DNA of 64,000 nucleotides from Periplaneta americana (GCF_040183065.1 NC_091123.1:14352501-14416500); one strand, 5' to 3'; positions 21,364 to 33,547 are shown, counted from the stretch's first letter. A program made the numbers and translations. Notes: generated from the sequence alone by a model not told the origin.

Positions 21364-22669
21364 CAACAGCTTAGGGCCCAGTTGCAGAAACACCGATCAA
21401 AATATGATTGGCAATCAAGGAGGGTTTGATTGGCCATCAGTTCTATTTCTGTTGCAGAAAGAACAATCAGTGTTTTATCGGAGATCAGTCTTCCATCAGA
21501 TTTGATCAACAGATTTTTGCTGGTTAAGTCACTGATCATCGATCAAGTAGGCTATTTATGTTGTTCTGTTTATAATGCAGTCACTGTAATGTATATAGTA
21601 AATAGTTATAGCTAACAATATTGTTTTCGACATAATGGATTCTTCTGATGAAGAATGAAAAAAATATTATTAAGAAGAAGGCGTTTCCGTGATAGACATG
21701 AATTGTTTTTATGTATAATAACAGAGACTTTGAGCAAAGATTTAGGTTAAGTAAGGATTCGTGTGTTTTGTTACTTTCAAAAATTGAAACACATATATGC
21801 AGACAGACAAATCGAAACCTTTCACTTTCTCCAATGAACCAAGTTCTAATAATGCTGATATTTTATGCTGTTGGAATTTTTCAGGCGGTCTCATAAATCC
21901 CCAAACTTCAAACAGGGAACGATTTGAAACCCAGAGAGAATTTTAAGCCATGTCAGGATTTCCAAGAATAGCTTAATATTGTTTGTATAGACTGCTCACA
22001 TCCCCATCCAATCACCTGGTTGAAATGATGCCGAACTTTATCGAAGTAGAAAAGGTTTCTTTTCTGTGAATATACAGGCAATATGTAGTCTACACCATCA
22101 CTGCAATTCTGCAATGTTGTGGCCCGTTGGCAGGGTTCTACACATGACAACACAATACTGTATTTTTAATGAGTAGGTTACGAGCTCCATTTGTAAACAG
22201 AGAGATGGGAAATGGAATTATTTTGGGTTATGGAGGCTATGCATATTCCAATTTCTTGTCGACTCTCCTAGCAAATCCCACAACAGAAGCCCCCTCACGT
22301 TTTTTTTTTTTTGTTTGCTTCATTTTTTTTTTTCACTATATTGTAGTCTATATACAAATAGAATCCGCCTGTTTCCTTTCTACAAAAGCAAGAAAACAGC
22401 AAAACATTCACTTGAACATTCACTTGTTTTCCTAGTCACTGCCCACTTGATGCATTCGTTTCCCTACTTTTAAAGAGCATCAAATTGGCTGTGGTTGCTA
22501 AATAGCGCTGTTGTCAAATGTATTTCTTTCTCAAATCAGCAATTAGTAAATTAAGACAAGTTGATTGAAGATTCACGTTTGTGCAACGCAATGAACAATC
22601 AAATAAATCAGACATCAACTGATTGGCGATCAGGGACTGATTTGATTTGCGTTTCTGCAACCGGGCCTA
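21364..22669 (+). mobile_element. Harbinger/PIF element inserted in a SINE
   Basis: The termini are inverted repeats: left 'gggcccagttgcagaaac', right complement 'ggcccggttgcagaaac'. The left flank is TTA and the right TA, matching the expected 3-bp TTA duplication with one base lost. HARBI1-like coding remnants lie between. About 1.3 kb remain of an element usually over 2 kb, so internal parts are missing. Confidence 0.8.
21635..22295 (+). pseudogene. HARBI1-like transposase relic
   Basis: It starts MDSSDEE then a stop. In shifted frames follow RRRRFRDRHELFL, NNRDFEQRFRLSKDSCVLLL and NRNLSLSPMNQVLIMLIFYA, the N-terminal part of the HARBI1 nuclease. Near 22200 a second piece reads GNGIILGYGGYAYSNFLSTL then LANPTTEA. 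It matches the catalytic block usually written GDSGYP..LLTP..NPTT, with tyrosine in place of the catalytic aspartate. The first aspartate block is deleted. Confidence 0.72.
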
Positions 22670-22884
22670 GGTTATTTAGCGTCTGAATGAGATGAAGGTG
22701 ATAATGTCGGTGAAAAGAGTCCGGGGTCCAGCACCGATAGTTACCCAGCATTTGCCCATATTGAGGGAAAACCCCGGAAAAAACCTCAACCAGGTAACTT
22801 GTCCCGACTGGGAATCGAACCCGGGCCACCTCCTTTCGCGGTCAGAAGCGCTAACCGTTACTCCATAGGTGGGGACTAATTTGT

Positions 22885-24520
22885 GGAAATATAGTGTTTT
22901 CTATAATGGGGGTAAAAAAATTAAGGTTTGTCGAAACTTTCTATTGATTCTATTGCAAATTTTAGAGAAACGATTAACAACAATTCAGAATAAACTGGTG
23001 AATCCTCAATGATAAAAGGGGTACACACTTAAATCATCCTCATACAGTCATGATGAAAAAGTATAAAAAATCTCAATACAGTACACCAGGGATATTTTCA
23101 GCTTGAACCTCATATTCCGCATCATTTGTTCCCTTCAACATTTGGAAGACGGCAATGGAAGTGTCGCAGCTGAAACTTTTGACTCCAACACAAATGAACC
23201 CAGTGCCTTTGGAACCCTCCAAGGCGAAGAACTTAAGAGAACTGTTACATTTTTAGATGACGATGGCCAAAGTTGACTGAACTTAATTCTGAATAAAGTC
23301 GGGACATCATCACACAATGGCGAAGATGACCCTAGCAATAATAGATGATGCACAAAGAAGAAAAGAACATGTAAGAACAAGAAAACCATAAACTGAAAAT
23401 GTAATGTTATTTTGTAGGCCTACTTGCGTAATTATTCAATATTTTTTATTTAATGTGTTATACTGTAGTAAATGCATATTTTATTTTGTTGAATTTATTT
23501 TATTTTACTTTTTTAAGAGAAAATTATTAATAAAGTACGAGATGTTCTCATATATAATTAATTTTCATGCGAAGTTAGACACCTAGAACATCAGAATAAT
23601 TAAAAACACTACTAAAACATATTGTCGCCGGAAAAAGGGCGTATACAGAGTTCCATATTATATTTATTTACTAATAGCAGAACATACTATTTGCTGTTAT
23701 GTTTCAATAATTTTGCTTTAAATATCCTCCAAACTATTTAACAGTAATGAATAATTTTTTTCGACGCAACTATGATGAACCTGACAGCTTACAAACACTG
23801 AAATCAGTTTATATCAGAACTACATTTTGCTGTATACGCCCTTATTCGGATGATGTCCTCAATTCATTTATTTTCTTACTGAGTTTGTATTTAATTATGA
23901 AGTAAACTTATTGGGACAACACAACCCAAATTACATTATCCTGAAGTATGTTATATTCCTCCTGAAACACCCTGTATATTATACTTTCACGATATCGTTT
24001 CACTCCATCCATTAGATAAAGAAATAATTAACTTCTATAATATAATCGCATTGCAAATAAATATGGTCCTCAAACAAGCTTGACATCCGTTTTATTGATT
24101 GGTTTCATCTGATTTCTAGCCTCGGGGCTTAGTTTTTGATTCTGTAAACTTTAATCTGATCCCAGCTACGTTAATAAATGAAGCCGGTTACGTAATTGCG
24201 AAGCATAACGTGGATTGCGTCCGATTAAGCTTTCCATTATGTGTTAATAAACGAAGCAAAGAACTTCATTTAGACGCGTATTCAACAATCGGCAATATAG
24301 AGGTTTTCAATTCCAGAACGAGATGGTGCTGATGTCGCGGAATGACTCTCGACCCAGAATTTCAATCCTGTTGATTACGCAAAACAGATTTTCCTCGTCC
24401 ATAATCACAGTAGAAAGTATTATAACGCTGACTGAAATCGTTTTTATATTTCGACAGATGCACACTTAATGGGTTTTCTGAACTCTCTTCGCATTAAAGT
24501 CTGTGTGTAACAGAATTTTA
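22885..24520. other. Unannotated stretch
   Basis: No gene recognised. The block 23624-23865 relates to 20786-20835 (see findings). 'ctgaaacaccctgtata' near 23959 looks like a mariner right end, with no partner end found. Confidence 0.4.
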
Positions 24521-24523
24521 TAC

Positions 24524-24727
24524 TTGTGTTCATGTAACTGATTATAGATTTTGATTAATGTTTATGATATTGGTGATTGAGGCGGTGATGAATCATGGTA
24601 TGTAAATTTACAATCCGGAATTTGCCTTTGTGACTGAGGGAAACCAGATTGATCGACCACGGGTTTGAACCCGAGACCTCCCGAATGCGAGTCTCAAACG
24701 TTACCGTCTGAGCCAACTCGCTCGGTG
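24524..24727 (-). repeat. tRNA-derived SINE (family 3), copy 2
   Basis: The complement reads 'gagcgagttggctcagacgg' at the head and has the B box 'gggttcaaacccg'. Its body matches family 3, including 'atcataaacattaatcaaaa' shared with the copy at 49901-50236. The 3' end is truncated. Confidence 0.75.
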
Positions 24728-24976
24728 ATTCATCATTATATCAGTTTGAAAGATACTGTAAGGCTTTGTCAAAAATAAGAGGTTCACTTTACTCAAACTT
24801 CTTTCTGTTTATACATCAGTCATGCTCAAAAAATGTTACTAATCAGAAATTTTTCTAGTTCCGGAATTTTTACCGTCCCGGTGAAGGACAAAATCCCTCC
24901 GGGAACATAGCACACGATTCCTGACCAATTCCGCCGAATACTGGCCACTTTAGAACCCTATTATACACACCAATTG
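24728..24976. other. Short unannotated stretch
   Basis: Nothing recognised. It ends at the target TA of the next element. Confidence 0.35.
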
Positions 24977-24978
24977 TA

Positions 24979-26076
24979 CAGGGACATCATTTTATTTTTA
25001 CTTCAATTTTTATTGTACTCAGTTTTTTAATGTACTTCGCTCCCACCCCTTCTACTAATGAAGTTCAACCGTCCTCCACACAGATCCAAGACCGCATATA
25101 CAGACATAATAGCCTTACGGTCATAGTAAACAATACGTTCCAAAAATATGTTCGCGTTATCCAGTGACGAAAGAGCTTTCAATATTGAATCATTTTCGCA
25201 CAGGTACTGTCATCCATTTGCCTACGTCGTATCCCGGTTTCCCCCACCAGCTTTTATTCGCCAGCTAGTGGCTGGGCTGTCTTAGCTCTTTTCTGAGAAC
25301 ATTAATTTCTGTTAGGAATTGGACGTCTACGTAATATTATACAACTGTTTAAAATAACTTAAATAAAAGGGCCTCGTTAAGTAATTAACTGTCACGTGAT
25401 TTCCTCCCTTTCTACGACCTTGCGACATAACCACTTGCACGGACAGTAGATAGTATGTCTGAGTAATTTTATCTTTTCGGATCGGACAGAAGTGAAGATT
25501 TAATTTACAGTACGTAAGATAATCTTTCATATAGTAGGTACAGAATTATTTCAACTTGAGTTACTAGTACGAAGGACGAAACTGATAATTGGGATTAGGT
25601 ACAGTAGTCTATAGTGCGATAATATGCACATTAGTACTGAAGCCTGTATCGAAATGAACGGGCACCATTTTCAAAAATGTGTTTTAATATCCATATTATG
25701 ATTATTTTTCAATTTATTTTCATTCTCTATATCGTACGCTAATGTGCTGTAGACAGTATAATATACTCTGCATAATGAATACGTCCGAATGAATAGCTCA
25801 GTTCGTGAGTAAAAACACTCATTGTTAATACTATACTGTATTTTGATTAAACAAAAACCTAATGAAAATTATAAAACTCAAAATCGCGATATTTCCTAGT
25901 TTACGTAAATGGATGAACTACTTTTCTTCCCTCTTATACCTAGTAAAGTGATTTGTTTGTATATTACGCCAGTATCATCGAACTACAGTCGTGGAAGGAG
26001 GTAGCAAACGGTGTTGATCCAAAGGTATAGCCAGGTTAATATTAAAAATGTTAGTAAAAATAAAATGATGTCCCTG
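24979..26076 (+). mobile_element. TA-flanked mariner-type element, internally decayed
   Basis: The ends are inverted repeats of at least 25 bases: left 'cagggacatcattttatttt', right complement identical over that stretch. TA lies on both sides (24977-24978 and 26077-26078). A plus-strand piece near 25645-25690 translates to ACIEMNGHHFQKC, like the extreme C-terminus of mariner/IS630 transposases (..NG.HFQ/EHL). The rest of the 1.1 kb has no recognisable coding. Confidence 0.65.
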
Positions 26077-26079
26077 TAG

Positions 26080-26800
26080 AATAAACAGACAAAACAAAAT
26101 TAACATTGATTCAGAGGAAATTGACCGACACTTGTTATATGTGAAGTTTTTTAAATATATGACGAGCAAAAATACGAGCAATATTTTTATGGAACGCTCG
26201 TTCTAGCGTGCCTATCAGGGCAGGTTATTGTGAACAAATTGTACTAATAGATTCGTTGTAAACGTATTTCAAAAGAGTGGTGGTGTTTTGCATTACTTTG
26301 TAGTCGCTGTGCACAAGGCATCATCGTTATGTTATTTATTTGCAATCCAAACTGAAATCCATGTTGCTTTTACTTTCTCTAATACGACAAAATCTTCATT
26401 TCATAATATTCATGTTTAGGTATACTAACATTGTTTGAACAACAAACAAATTAGTCGTTAACGTCATTATTATGGCAATTTCATTGCATGCATGCAATAA
26501 TATGGCATAATATAAATGGTTTTGAGAATCAACAAAGACTGTTTATAGTGCTCGTGTATAGAACAGTGTCGGTATAGCTACTAGTTGCGAAAGTGAAGTT
26601 TTATTCAAAAGTGGGTCAGATTAGAACCCAGAAGTGCAATGAAGCTATTTTTTTTCAAGCGTTAGGCCATATCCAATATTTTATCTACGTGCTGTGTATT
26701 TTACTATAAATTAGCAAAAAATAAATTTGTAATAAATAACTTTTTTTTTTGTAATCTGTGAATTGAATATTCTACTTATTTTGAAATGTACAATTTTGTA
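26080..26800. other. Unannotated AT-rich stretch
   Basis: No gene or repeat recognised between the mariner-type element and the satellite array. Confidence 0.4.
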
Positions 26801-28560
26801 TAGTTCAACTAAAATATGTTTTTATATTGACAATCAGTTTACTATGCATTGTATATTTTTGTTTAGCATAACTGATGAATTGCATATGCTGTAAATTGAA
26901 TAGTACACTGTATAGCTCAACAGATGAATTGTTTAAGCTTATAAATTGAATTAATCTACTTAATGTGAATTTGTACAATTTTGTATAGCTTAATAAATAT
27001 ATATTTGTAAATTGAATTAATTTGTCTACCATGTATTGTATATGTTTGTATAGTTTGGCTGATGAATTGTATATGTTTTAAAATGAATAGTAGTCTGTAT
27101 AGCTCTACTGATGAATTGTATATGTTGTAAATTGAATATGTATATGCTGTAAATTGTTATATAGTAGTCTGTATAGCTCAACTGATGAATTGTATATGTT
27201 TTAAAATGAATAGTAGTCTGTATAGTTCTACTGATGAATTGTATATGTTGTAAATTGAATATGTATATGCTGTAAATTGTTGTATAGTAGTCTGTATAGC
27301 TCTACTGATGAATTGTATATGTTATAAATTGAATATGTATATGCTGTAAATTGTTGTATAGTAGTCTGTATAGCTCAACTGATGAATTGTATATTTTGTA
27401 AATTGAATATGTATATGCTGTAAATTGTTGTATAGTAGTCTGTATAGCTCAACTGATGAATTGTATATGTTTTAAAATGAATAGTAGTCTGTATAGCTCT
27501 ACTGATGAATTGTATATGTTGTAAATTGAATATGTATATGCTGTAAATTGTTGTATAGTAGTCTGTATAGCTCAACTGATGAATTGTATATGTTTTAAAA
27601 TGAATAGTAGTCTGTATAGCTCTACTGATGAATTGTATATGTTGTAAATTGAATATGTATATGCTGTAAATTGTTGTACAGTAGTCTGTATAGCTCTACT
27701 GATGAATTGTATATGTTGTAAATTGAATATGTATATGCTGTAAATTATTGTATAGTAGTCTGTATAGCTCAACTGATGAATTGTATATGTTTTAAAATGA
27801 ATAGTAGTCTGTATAGCTCTACTGATGAATTGTATATGTTGTAAATTGAATATGTATATGCTGTAAATTGTTGTATAGTAGTCTGTATAGCTCTACTGAT
27901 GAATTGTATATGTTGTAAATTGAATATGTATATGCTGTAAATTGTTGTATAGTAGTCTGTATAGCTCAACTGATGAATTGTATATGTTTTAAAATGAATA
28001 GTAGTCTGTATAGGTCTACTGATGAATTGTATATGTTGTAAACTGAATATGTATATGCTGTAAATTGTTGTATAGTAGTCTGTATAGATCTACTGATGAA
28101 TTGTATATGTTGTAAATTGAATATGTATATGCTGTAAATTATTGTATAGTAGTCTGTATAGCTCAACTGATGAATTGTATATGTTTTAAAATGAATAGTA
28201 GTCTGTGTAGCTCTACTGATGAATTGTATATGTTGTAAATTGAATATGTATATGCTGTAAATTGTTGTATAGTAGTCTGTATAGCTCAACTGATGAATTG
28301 TTTAAGCTTCTAAATTGAATTAATCTACTTGATATTAATTGTACAATTTTGTATAGCTTAATGAAAATATATTTGTAAATTGATTTAATTTGTCTACTAT
28401 ATATTGTATATGTTTGTATAGTTTGGCTGATGAATTGTATATGCTTTTAAAATTAATAGTGGTCTGTATAGCTCTACTGATGAATTGTTTTGTATATCTC
28501 AACTGTATGAATTGTCTGTACCTTAAATCGAATTAACTTGCTATGTATTATATTTTATAG
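26800..28560 (+). repeat. AT-rich satellite with higher-order structure
   Basis: The array is built from related units that start 'tgtatagctc(a/t)actgatg'. A short type A (about 49 bases, with 'gttttaaaatgaatagtagt') alternates with a longer type B (about 74 bases, with 'tgaatatgtatatgctgtaa'). From about 27375 the order A-B-B recurs with a 197-base period, seen as near-identical frames starting every 197 bases. The outer, more diverged units at 26925-27050 and 28287-28440 are copies of each other. It has no coding role. Confidence 0.9.
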
Positions 28561-28635
28561 CTCAACTAATGAATAATCGTTTGTGTTGTAAATTTAATAA
28601 TCTGATTGGCTATGTACTGTATATTTTTAGTAGAG

Positions 28636-29074
28636 CCATCGATGTAGCTCAGTCGGTAGACTTTGCTGGCCTGTTGATCCGGAGCTGCTCTCAGGCTTGG
28701 GTTGGATTCCCCGTTTGGCCCTATTGGTTTATTCCGAGGTTTTCCCCAGCCGTGGGACTGATGCCGGATGGTCTATGGCGAGTCCTCGGCCTCACTTCAT
28801 TTCACTCCCTTGGTAGAGTTTTTTCCGAGGTTTTCCCCAACCATAAGGCAAATGCCAGGTAGTCTTTTGGCGAATCCTCGGGCCTCGCCTCATCTCACTA
28901 ATCTCGCCAGAATATTGTAAAGAAATTGTAGAAAATTTCAAAATTGTAAAAATTGTAAAATATTGTAAATATTGTAATTGTAATTGTAATCTTGTAAAAT
29001 TTTGACTTGTTCCACATCTTAAAGCTTCATTGCTAATGTAAGATCTGTGGACTATAATAAATTAAATGAAAAAA
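28636..29074 (+). repeat. tRNA-derived SINE (family 4-like), long form
   Basis: The head is 'gatgtagctcagtcggtaga' (A box) with a B-box-like 'gggttggattcc'. A body with repeated 'ccgaggttttcccca' follows, then an (attgta)-rich 3' section ending 'aattaaatgaaaaaa'. It shares the 'ttttccccaaccataaggc' region with the copies at 54614 and 61379 but is longer. Confidence 0.75.
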
Positions 29075-30180
29075 GTACACCAAACTTAGCCTTTATTATA
29101 GTTTATTCAAAATAAAAACCGCCCTTGATGTGAACACTGACCGTAGTACGTGTACTTCTTATGTTTTTTCGGTATGTGGATTATTTGACAATTTATAGTA
29201 AAAACGTGGAATATCCTAGTTTTTTCTGAAAATAATACACGAAAATTATTCATAATTATGTGAAATTGTCCATTAAAGTGATCTGTGCTATTGACAAACG
29301 AAAGTGTGTTATGTTGTTAAGGCAACGCATAACAAATATGGCGGCGAATGATATTGTATTTGTCGAATAGATAGGCAATACATTGTAAGAATGTATAAAT
29401 AAAAAAGTTGAGAATTTTGTTTAATATGTGTCGTCAATTTTTTATTTGGATATAATTTTACATATCGTGAAAAGAGACGTATGAATTCGAAAAATACAAT
29501 TGAAACCAATGAGTTTCAACATAACAGATTGGGATAGAGTTAGTCAAACACGTGCGAGTGATGAGTGAGTCTTTACATTGGATGGACTACAACGATTAAT
29601 TGAAACAACGTAAAGCGAACAAGCAGTGACGTTGCAAAGAGCGTGATAAAAAATTACGTAACAATGTTTTTTTTTTATTTCATATGCCATCAAGTCACAC
29701 TTGTGAAATTGAAAAGTATCAAATAATGACCTGTTTCTTACAAGAACGTAGATCAATAATTGATGCTCTTTTATTAACAAATACATTTCACGTGAAACGT
29801 AAATTAATCATATTGTACGATGAAAAGTAGCAGATATATTCTGGAGAAAATAAATTAATTATTTACTTCCTAATTTACTCAGTATTAAATTTAACAATAA
29901 TTAAAATTGTTAGAACATATCAAATTTAATTTATTAATCAAACTTTTTCAATAGGAAATGGAACAACGAAAATAAAAACATTCTATTAAATAATATACGT
30001 CATAAGATGGATTACTATCATTTGTAGATTTCCCACTAAAATGAATAAAATTATTATTCAAGATATATGAACCTTATGAAAATACAGTAGGCCTATTATA
30101 TAAGTTGAATTTTTCTCATTATGTCTATTTTTTAAGCTAACACGTTGTCTTTCTGGCTGCTCTTACCTTTACAATAAATG
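29075..30180. other. Unannotated AT-rich stretch
   Basis: No gene recognised. An imperfect inverted repeat 'gttgttaaggcaac' (29313-29326), similar to an RFX X-box, lies shortly before 'atggcggcg'. Its significance is unknown. Confidence 0.4.
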
Positions 30181-30181
30181 T

Positions 30182-30315
30182 TCGAAGTAAGCACCATATG
30201 CTACCAAACAATGTCCCATTCTGTCACCTCTTGCTGAGTTCTTATTTTATCACCATATCCAACCATCATTAACACTTTTATTCTTTCCATTTCTGTGAGA
30301 CTTGCCATGACACGC
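30182..30315 (-). pseudogene. Internally deleted mariner-type transposase
   Basis: The minus strand starts MASLTEMERIKVLMMVGYGD and continues KIRTQQEVTEW, matching the N-terminal DUF4817/helix-turn-helix start of insect mariner/IS630 transposases. Within 20 bases, in a shifted frame, it reads VAYGAYFEHLL and stops, matching the extreme C-terminus (NG.HFEHLL) of the same proteins. Nearly the whole gene between the two ends is therefore deleted. Terminal repeats were not found. Confidence 0.6.
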
Positions 30316-30405
30316 AATATTTTACGCTATGAATGACTAGTTTTGTTTTTTACAACAGTACTCACGGCCTTCTGTAATCCTAAAACAGTTTAATAGTCTA
30401 TTTAA

Positions 30406-31110
30406 TAGTAATATGAGTTACAAGAGCGGTATGTTGAATTTTTCATGTTCGAGAAAAAGTTTGAAAAAGCGAAACGTAGTTGAGCTATTTTAATTTCTGA
30501 GAATTGAAAGAAAACATACCGCTCGTGTATCGTACATTATTTTGTGCGAAGATCGTTTATTACATACCTGAAAGAGGAATTTCTAATTAGTTGCAATGAA
30601 ATCTCCATCTTGGTTTCTGTTCAATGACGGCAAATTTGCAAAACAAAAATATCTATCTTCAACATTGTTGCTTTAAAATGTTTTCTGTGTTTACTATACT
30701 CTGGCAGGCCGTGATATACGTCTGTCTTTTTCCCCCCCAGTCTATGATCAGTCTGGAATCTTGTTGATTTTTTCACGGCTCCCTTAATGTTACTTGCATC
30801 ACGAATACAGTAACTTTAGTGGAGTTGTAGAGTTTACTTAATTTTTGCAAATATGTAAAAGCAATAATTAACAGTGCAATTTAGGTGAAATTGCAGTGGT
30901 AAGTTTCCAATTTATAATTATTACTATATTGAACGTCTCTAAAAATAATATGTTAAAAGCCTAAAGCAGTAAAATCAATATGTCACTTAAGCGGTAAGAA
31001 GAGGGAAATTGTTATGTGTGTTAGGTTGGGAATACTGAATGTGGAATTTTAGACTTTCCGCGGATTGGTTTTGTGCGGAAACCAAGCAAATACGCACGAT
31101 CTCGCACAAA
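30406..31110 (+). repeat. Dispersed repeat Rep-A, copy 2
   Basis: This is a full-length relative of 6514-7318 lacking the roughly 110-base segment near 6855-6965. The hairpin pair is at 30425-30436 and 30514-30525. Its undisturbed 'tataattattactat' shows the empty site for the hAT MITE inserted in copy 3. Confidence 0.75.
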
Positions 31111-31404
31111 TTAATTTACCTTCTCTGCATAAGGTTAAAATTAATAGAAAATAAACAATAGAATACCGGTAAGGAATAAATTTACCTCTCCACACACACT
31201 TAATTCAGAGAACAGTTAAAAATGTATAATTTAAGAAAAATATATTTTTGGTACATCTGTAATCACGAAAATAGAAATTTATACAAAATATTAAGCGATA
31301 TGCGTCTAATAAATCATTCACATTATAAAGTTATCAGCAATATTCCATACTTATTATTCTGCCTGTATAAGTATCCAGTAATAGTTTCAGAAGTTAGAAG
31401 CAGA

Positions 31405-31620
31405 CAAATAGCTTGACTTGGATATCTGATAAGAATGGAAAAGGAGAATGTAGTTGAAAACTTTTTTAAAGCGGAAGAAAGAAAATCGATAAACCAAGAC
31501 TTTGATGGTAGGATGAGGTCGAAACAGATTTACTGAGTTTGGGTGTGAAGACATTGAGATTGAAACCTGTCGATAGAGAACTGTGAACTGACATCCTTGG
31601 AATGCAAAGACCCTACAGAT
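31405..31620 (+). pseudogene. LINE C-terminal fragment
   Basis: Two frames give RMEKENVVENFF, then DEVETDLLSLGVKTLRLKPV and DREL. This fits the tail of LINE proteins that end in a 'RPR.RW.D.V..DL..LGV..W...A.DR..W' block. Stops and frameshifts break it. Confidence 0.5.
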
Positions 31621-31955
31621 TACGAATCCCAGCGTGTAGGTAACCTTTCACTACTTTCGAAGAGTATTTTCTATATTAAATGTTTGTCTTACTTCTCAAA
31701 CGATGTTTATGAATCTCAAAAGCTTTTAATGGATAGAAAGATCTAGAAGGAATAATGCAAACCTACTAACGAAAGTAAACTGACACGTTTTAGGTGTCGA
31801 CTGTACCTCAAATCCAGACAATTAGCCATTTCAATGTGAAACGTTATGGGCTTGACATAGAGCAATCTGGCCACAATTTCTCTTAATACGATGACAACAT
31901 TAATTTATTACAGTGGGCCTTGTATGATCGAAATTATGATCTGTTAAAAAATGGT
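31620..31955. other. Unannotated stretch
   Basis: Nothing recognised between two LINE fragments. Confidence 0.35.
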
Positions 31956-31956
31956 G

Positions 31957-32225
31957 TTCTACTTCTCACAGCCAAATTAAGAGAATACAAACCATCCAAA
32001 ATCGATGTCTTCCATTAATAAAACAGGCGCGCCCTGGTGTGTGCGAAACACAACTCTGCAATATGAATTAGGATTTCTGGAGCTGAACATAATCCTCCCC
32101 AATAGCTACAGAAGACTACACAGTTCGTTTGATCATCGTGAAAATCCTCTAATCCGGAAAATGCCAGGAAATAACCCACCTGCTCCGCCATTTCGAAGAT
32201 TGAAAAGGGAAAAAGACTTATGCTA
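31957..32225 (+). pseudogene. Jockey-type LINE reverse transcriptase C-terminus
   Basis: One frame reads IKRIQTIQNRCLPLI. After a frameshift the frame from 32005 reads TGAPWCVRNTTLQYELGFLE and later HRENPLIRKM and PPFRRLKR. Jockey-clade proteins end with LQ..QNK.LR, APW.VRN..LH.DL and NPL blocks in exactly this order. Only this segment is left. Confidence 0.7.
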
Positions 32226-32589
32226 CAGTTTTAATATTATAAGAGAGTATTGTAAAATCCTTTTCATGTCAGTATCTCACATAGGATGGCTTCCCAAATA
32301 TATATTAAATTTATAAGCTCATCAATAATGTAGGCCTTTATTTTATACAATAAATTTTCCTTGGATAAAAGAATGTTTAAAGCTAAGCAGTTTCGAATCC
32401 AGCAAGCCGTGGTAAAACACAAAGGAGAAGCAAATTCGTGGTTAACGAGGTTAGCCACGAAACAAATGAATGTGACATTATACGAGTAATACATGCATTA
32501 TTATTTGTACAAAATTTCGGATGATTAATGAATGTAGTGGATATAAAGACAGAAATAGTTACTTCATTATAGTCTAATTCTAAAGTACT
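32226..32589. other. Unannotated stretch
   Basis: Low-complexity AT-rich DNA, with no recognised element. Confidence 0.35.
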
Positions 32590-32757
32590 TTTTTTTTCAA
32601 ATTCAAATTCAAATTTATTCACAATTTACATTTGAAATGATACATATGAATATATACCCGAAATGAGCATATGCTCGTGCTCGGGTACAGTCCAGTAGTC
32701 TACATAAATTTTACAGAGGTCAATAATAATATTGATGTTAGAAATAATAGTAACAAC

Positions 32758-32803
<46 letters not shown>

Positions 32804-32850
32804 GAATATCCGTGACGGAGATGATACAAAGATAGTAATACAAATTAATT

Positions 32851-32916
<66 letters not shown>

Positions 32917-32950
32917 TAATAATAATAGGATAGTAATAAAACAAAAAATA
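32590..32950 (-). repeat. LINE 3' UTR with hairpin and microsatellites
   Basis: The complement ends in '...aatttgaatttgaaaaaaa', a poly(A)-like end. A 12-base perfect palindrome 'gagcatatgctc' lies within a hairpin (cccga ... tcggg) at about 32656-32686. Two (AAT)n runs (32757-32802 and 32853-32925) follow. It may belong to the RT fragment at 33548-33770, but the DNA between them (33000-33480) is unassigned. Confidence 0.5.
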
Positions 32951-32999
32951 TTTACAATAATAAAATAAATATTAAGACGGATGAAATAAAATATAAAAC

Positions 33000-33480
33000 C
33001 ACTTAGCGAGAGTTAACACAACTGAAATAAGCATATAATAAACAGGAAAAAAAATGACGAACTCGAAAATCAACAGAAAAGTTCGTTGTATCGCAGACGA
33101 CAGCAACCGCCGTATTGACATTGTGTTGTGCATTATTGATAGTAGGGGGGGGGGGAGCCGAAGGTCTACGTAACTGCCGTTCTGTTCGAATCTTCTCATA
33201 CAATCATGGGAAGTTAATGCTGAAAAAGAAAATGTCTATGAGTCAAACTGTTCATTATTACCAGGATAAATACAAATGATACTAAAATATATTAATCGAG
33301 TTTCAGTTATAGATCTCCCCTTTTGTGCAAGAGGCATCTTATCAAAATATTTTATTAATGGCGGGGAAAATATAAATTTCAATAACTCTCTAGTGACAGA
33401 GATAGTGACAAGTACAATCAAGTGTATCTGTGGCGATGCTAAGAAATTATTTATTGCAGATATACACTGTTATTAATTAA
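33000..33480. other. Unannotated stretch
   Basis: It contains a run of about eleven G residues near 33146-33157. No gene or element recognised. Confidence 0.35.
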
Positions 33481-33547
33481 GAAAATGATATATTTATTAC
33501 AATGTTTTATCTTATAGGTTACATGCATCAGATAAATACAATAAATA

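Larger units (their letters stand above)
21338..22880 (-). repeat. tRNA-derived SINE (family 2), split by a Harbinger element
   Basis: The two halves (21338-21363 and 22670-22880) join to give the same sequence as the SINE at 1026-1237. That copy runs uninterrupted from 'ggttattttacgacg' to 'gcgtctgaatgagatgaagg'. The minus-strand B box complement is 'gggaatcgaacccgg' (about 22810), and the tRNA-like head extends to about 22880. The intervening DNA is the Harbinger-like element 21364-22669. Confidence 0.78.

Noticed and set aside
27375..28289. Four near-identical minus frames every 197 bases
   Set aside because: They reflect the satellite period. The frames carry no independent signal.
26800..28560. 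CRISPR array
   Set aside because: Units are contiguous and related throughout, with no unique spacers, and the DNA is eukaryotic.
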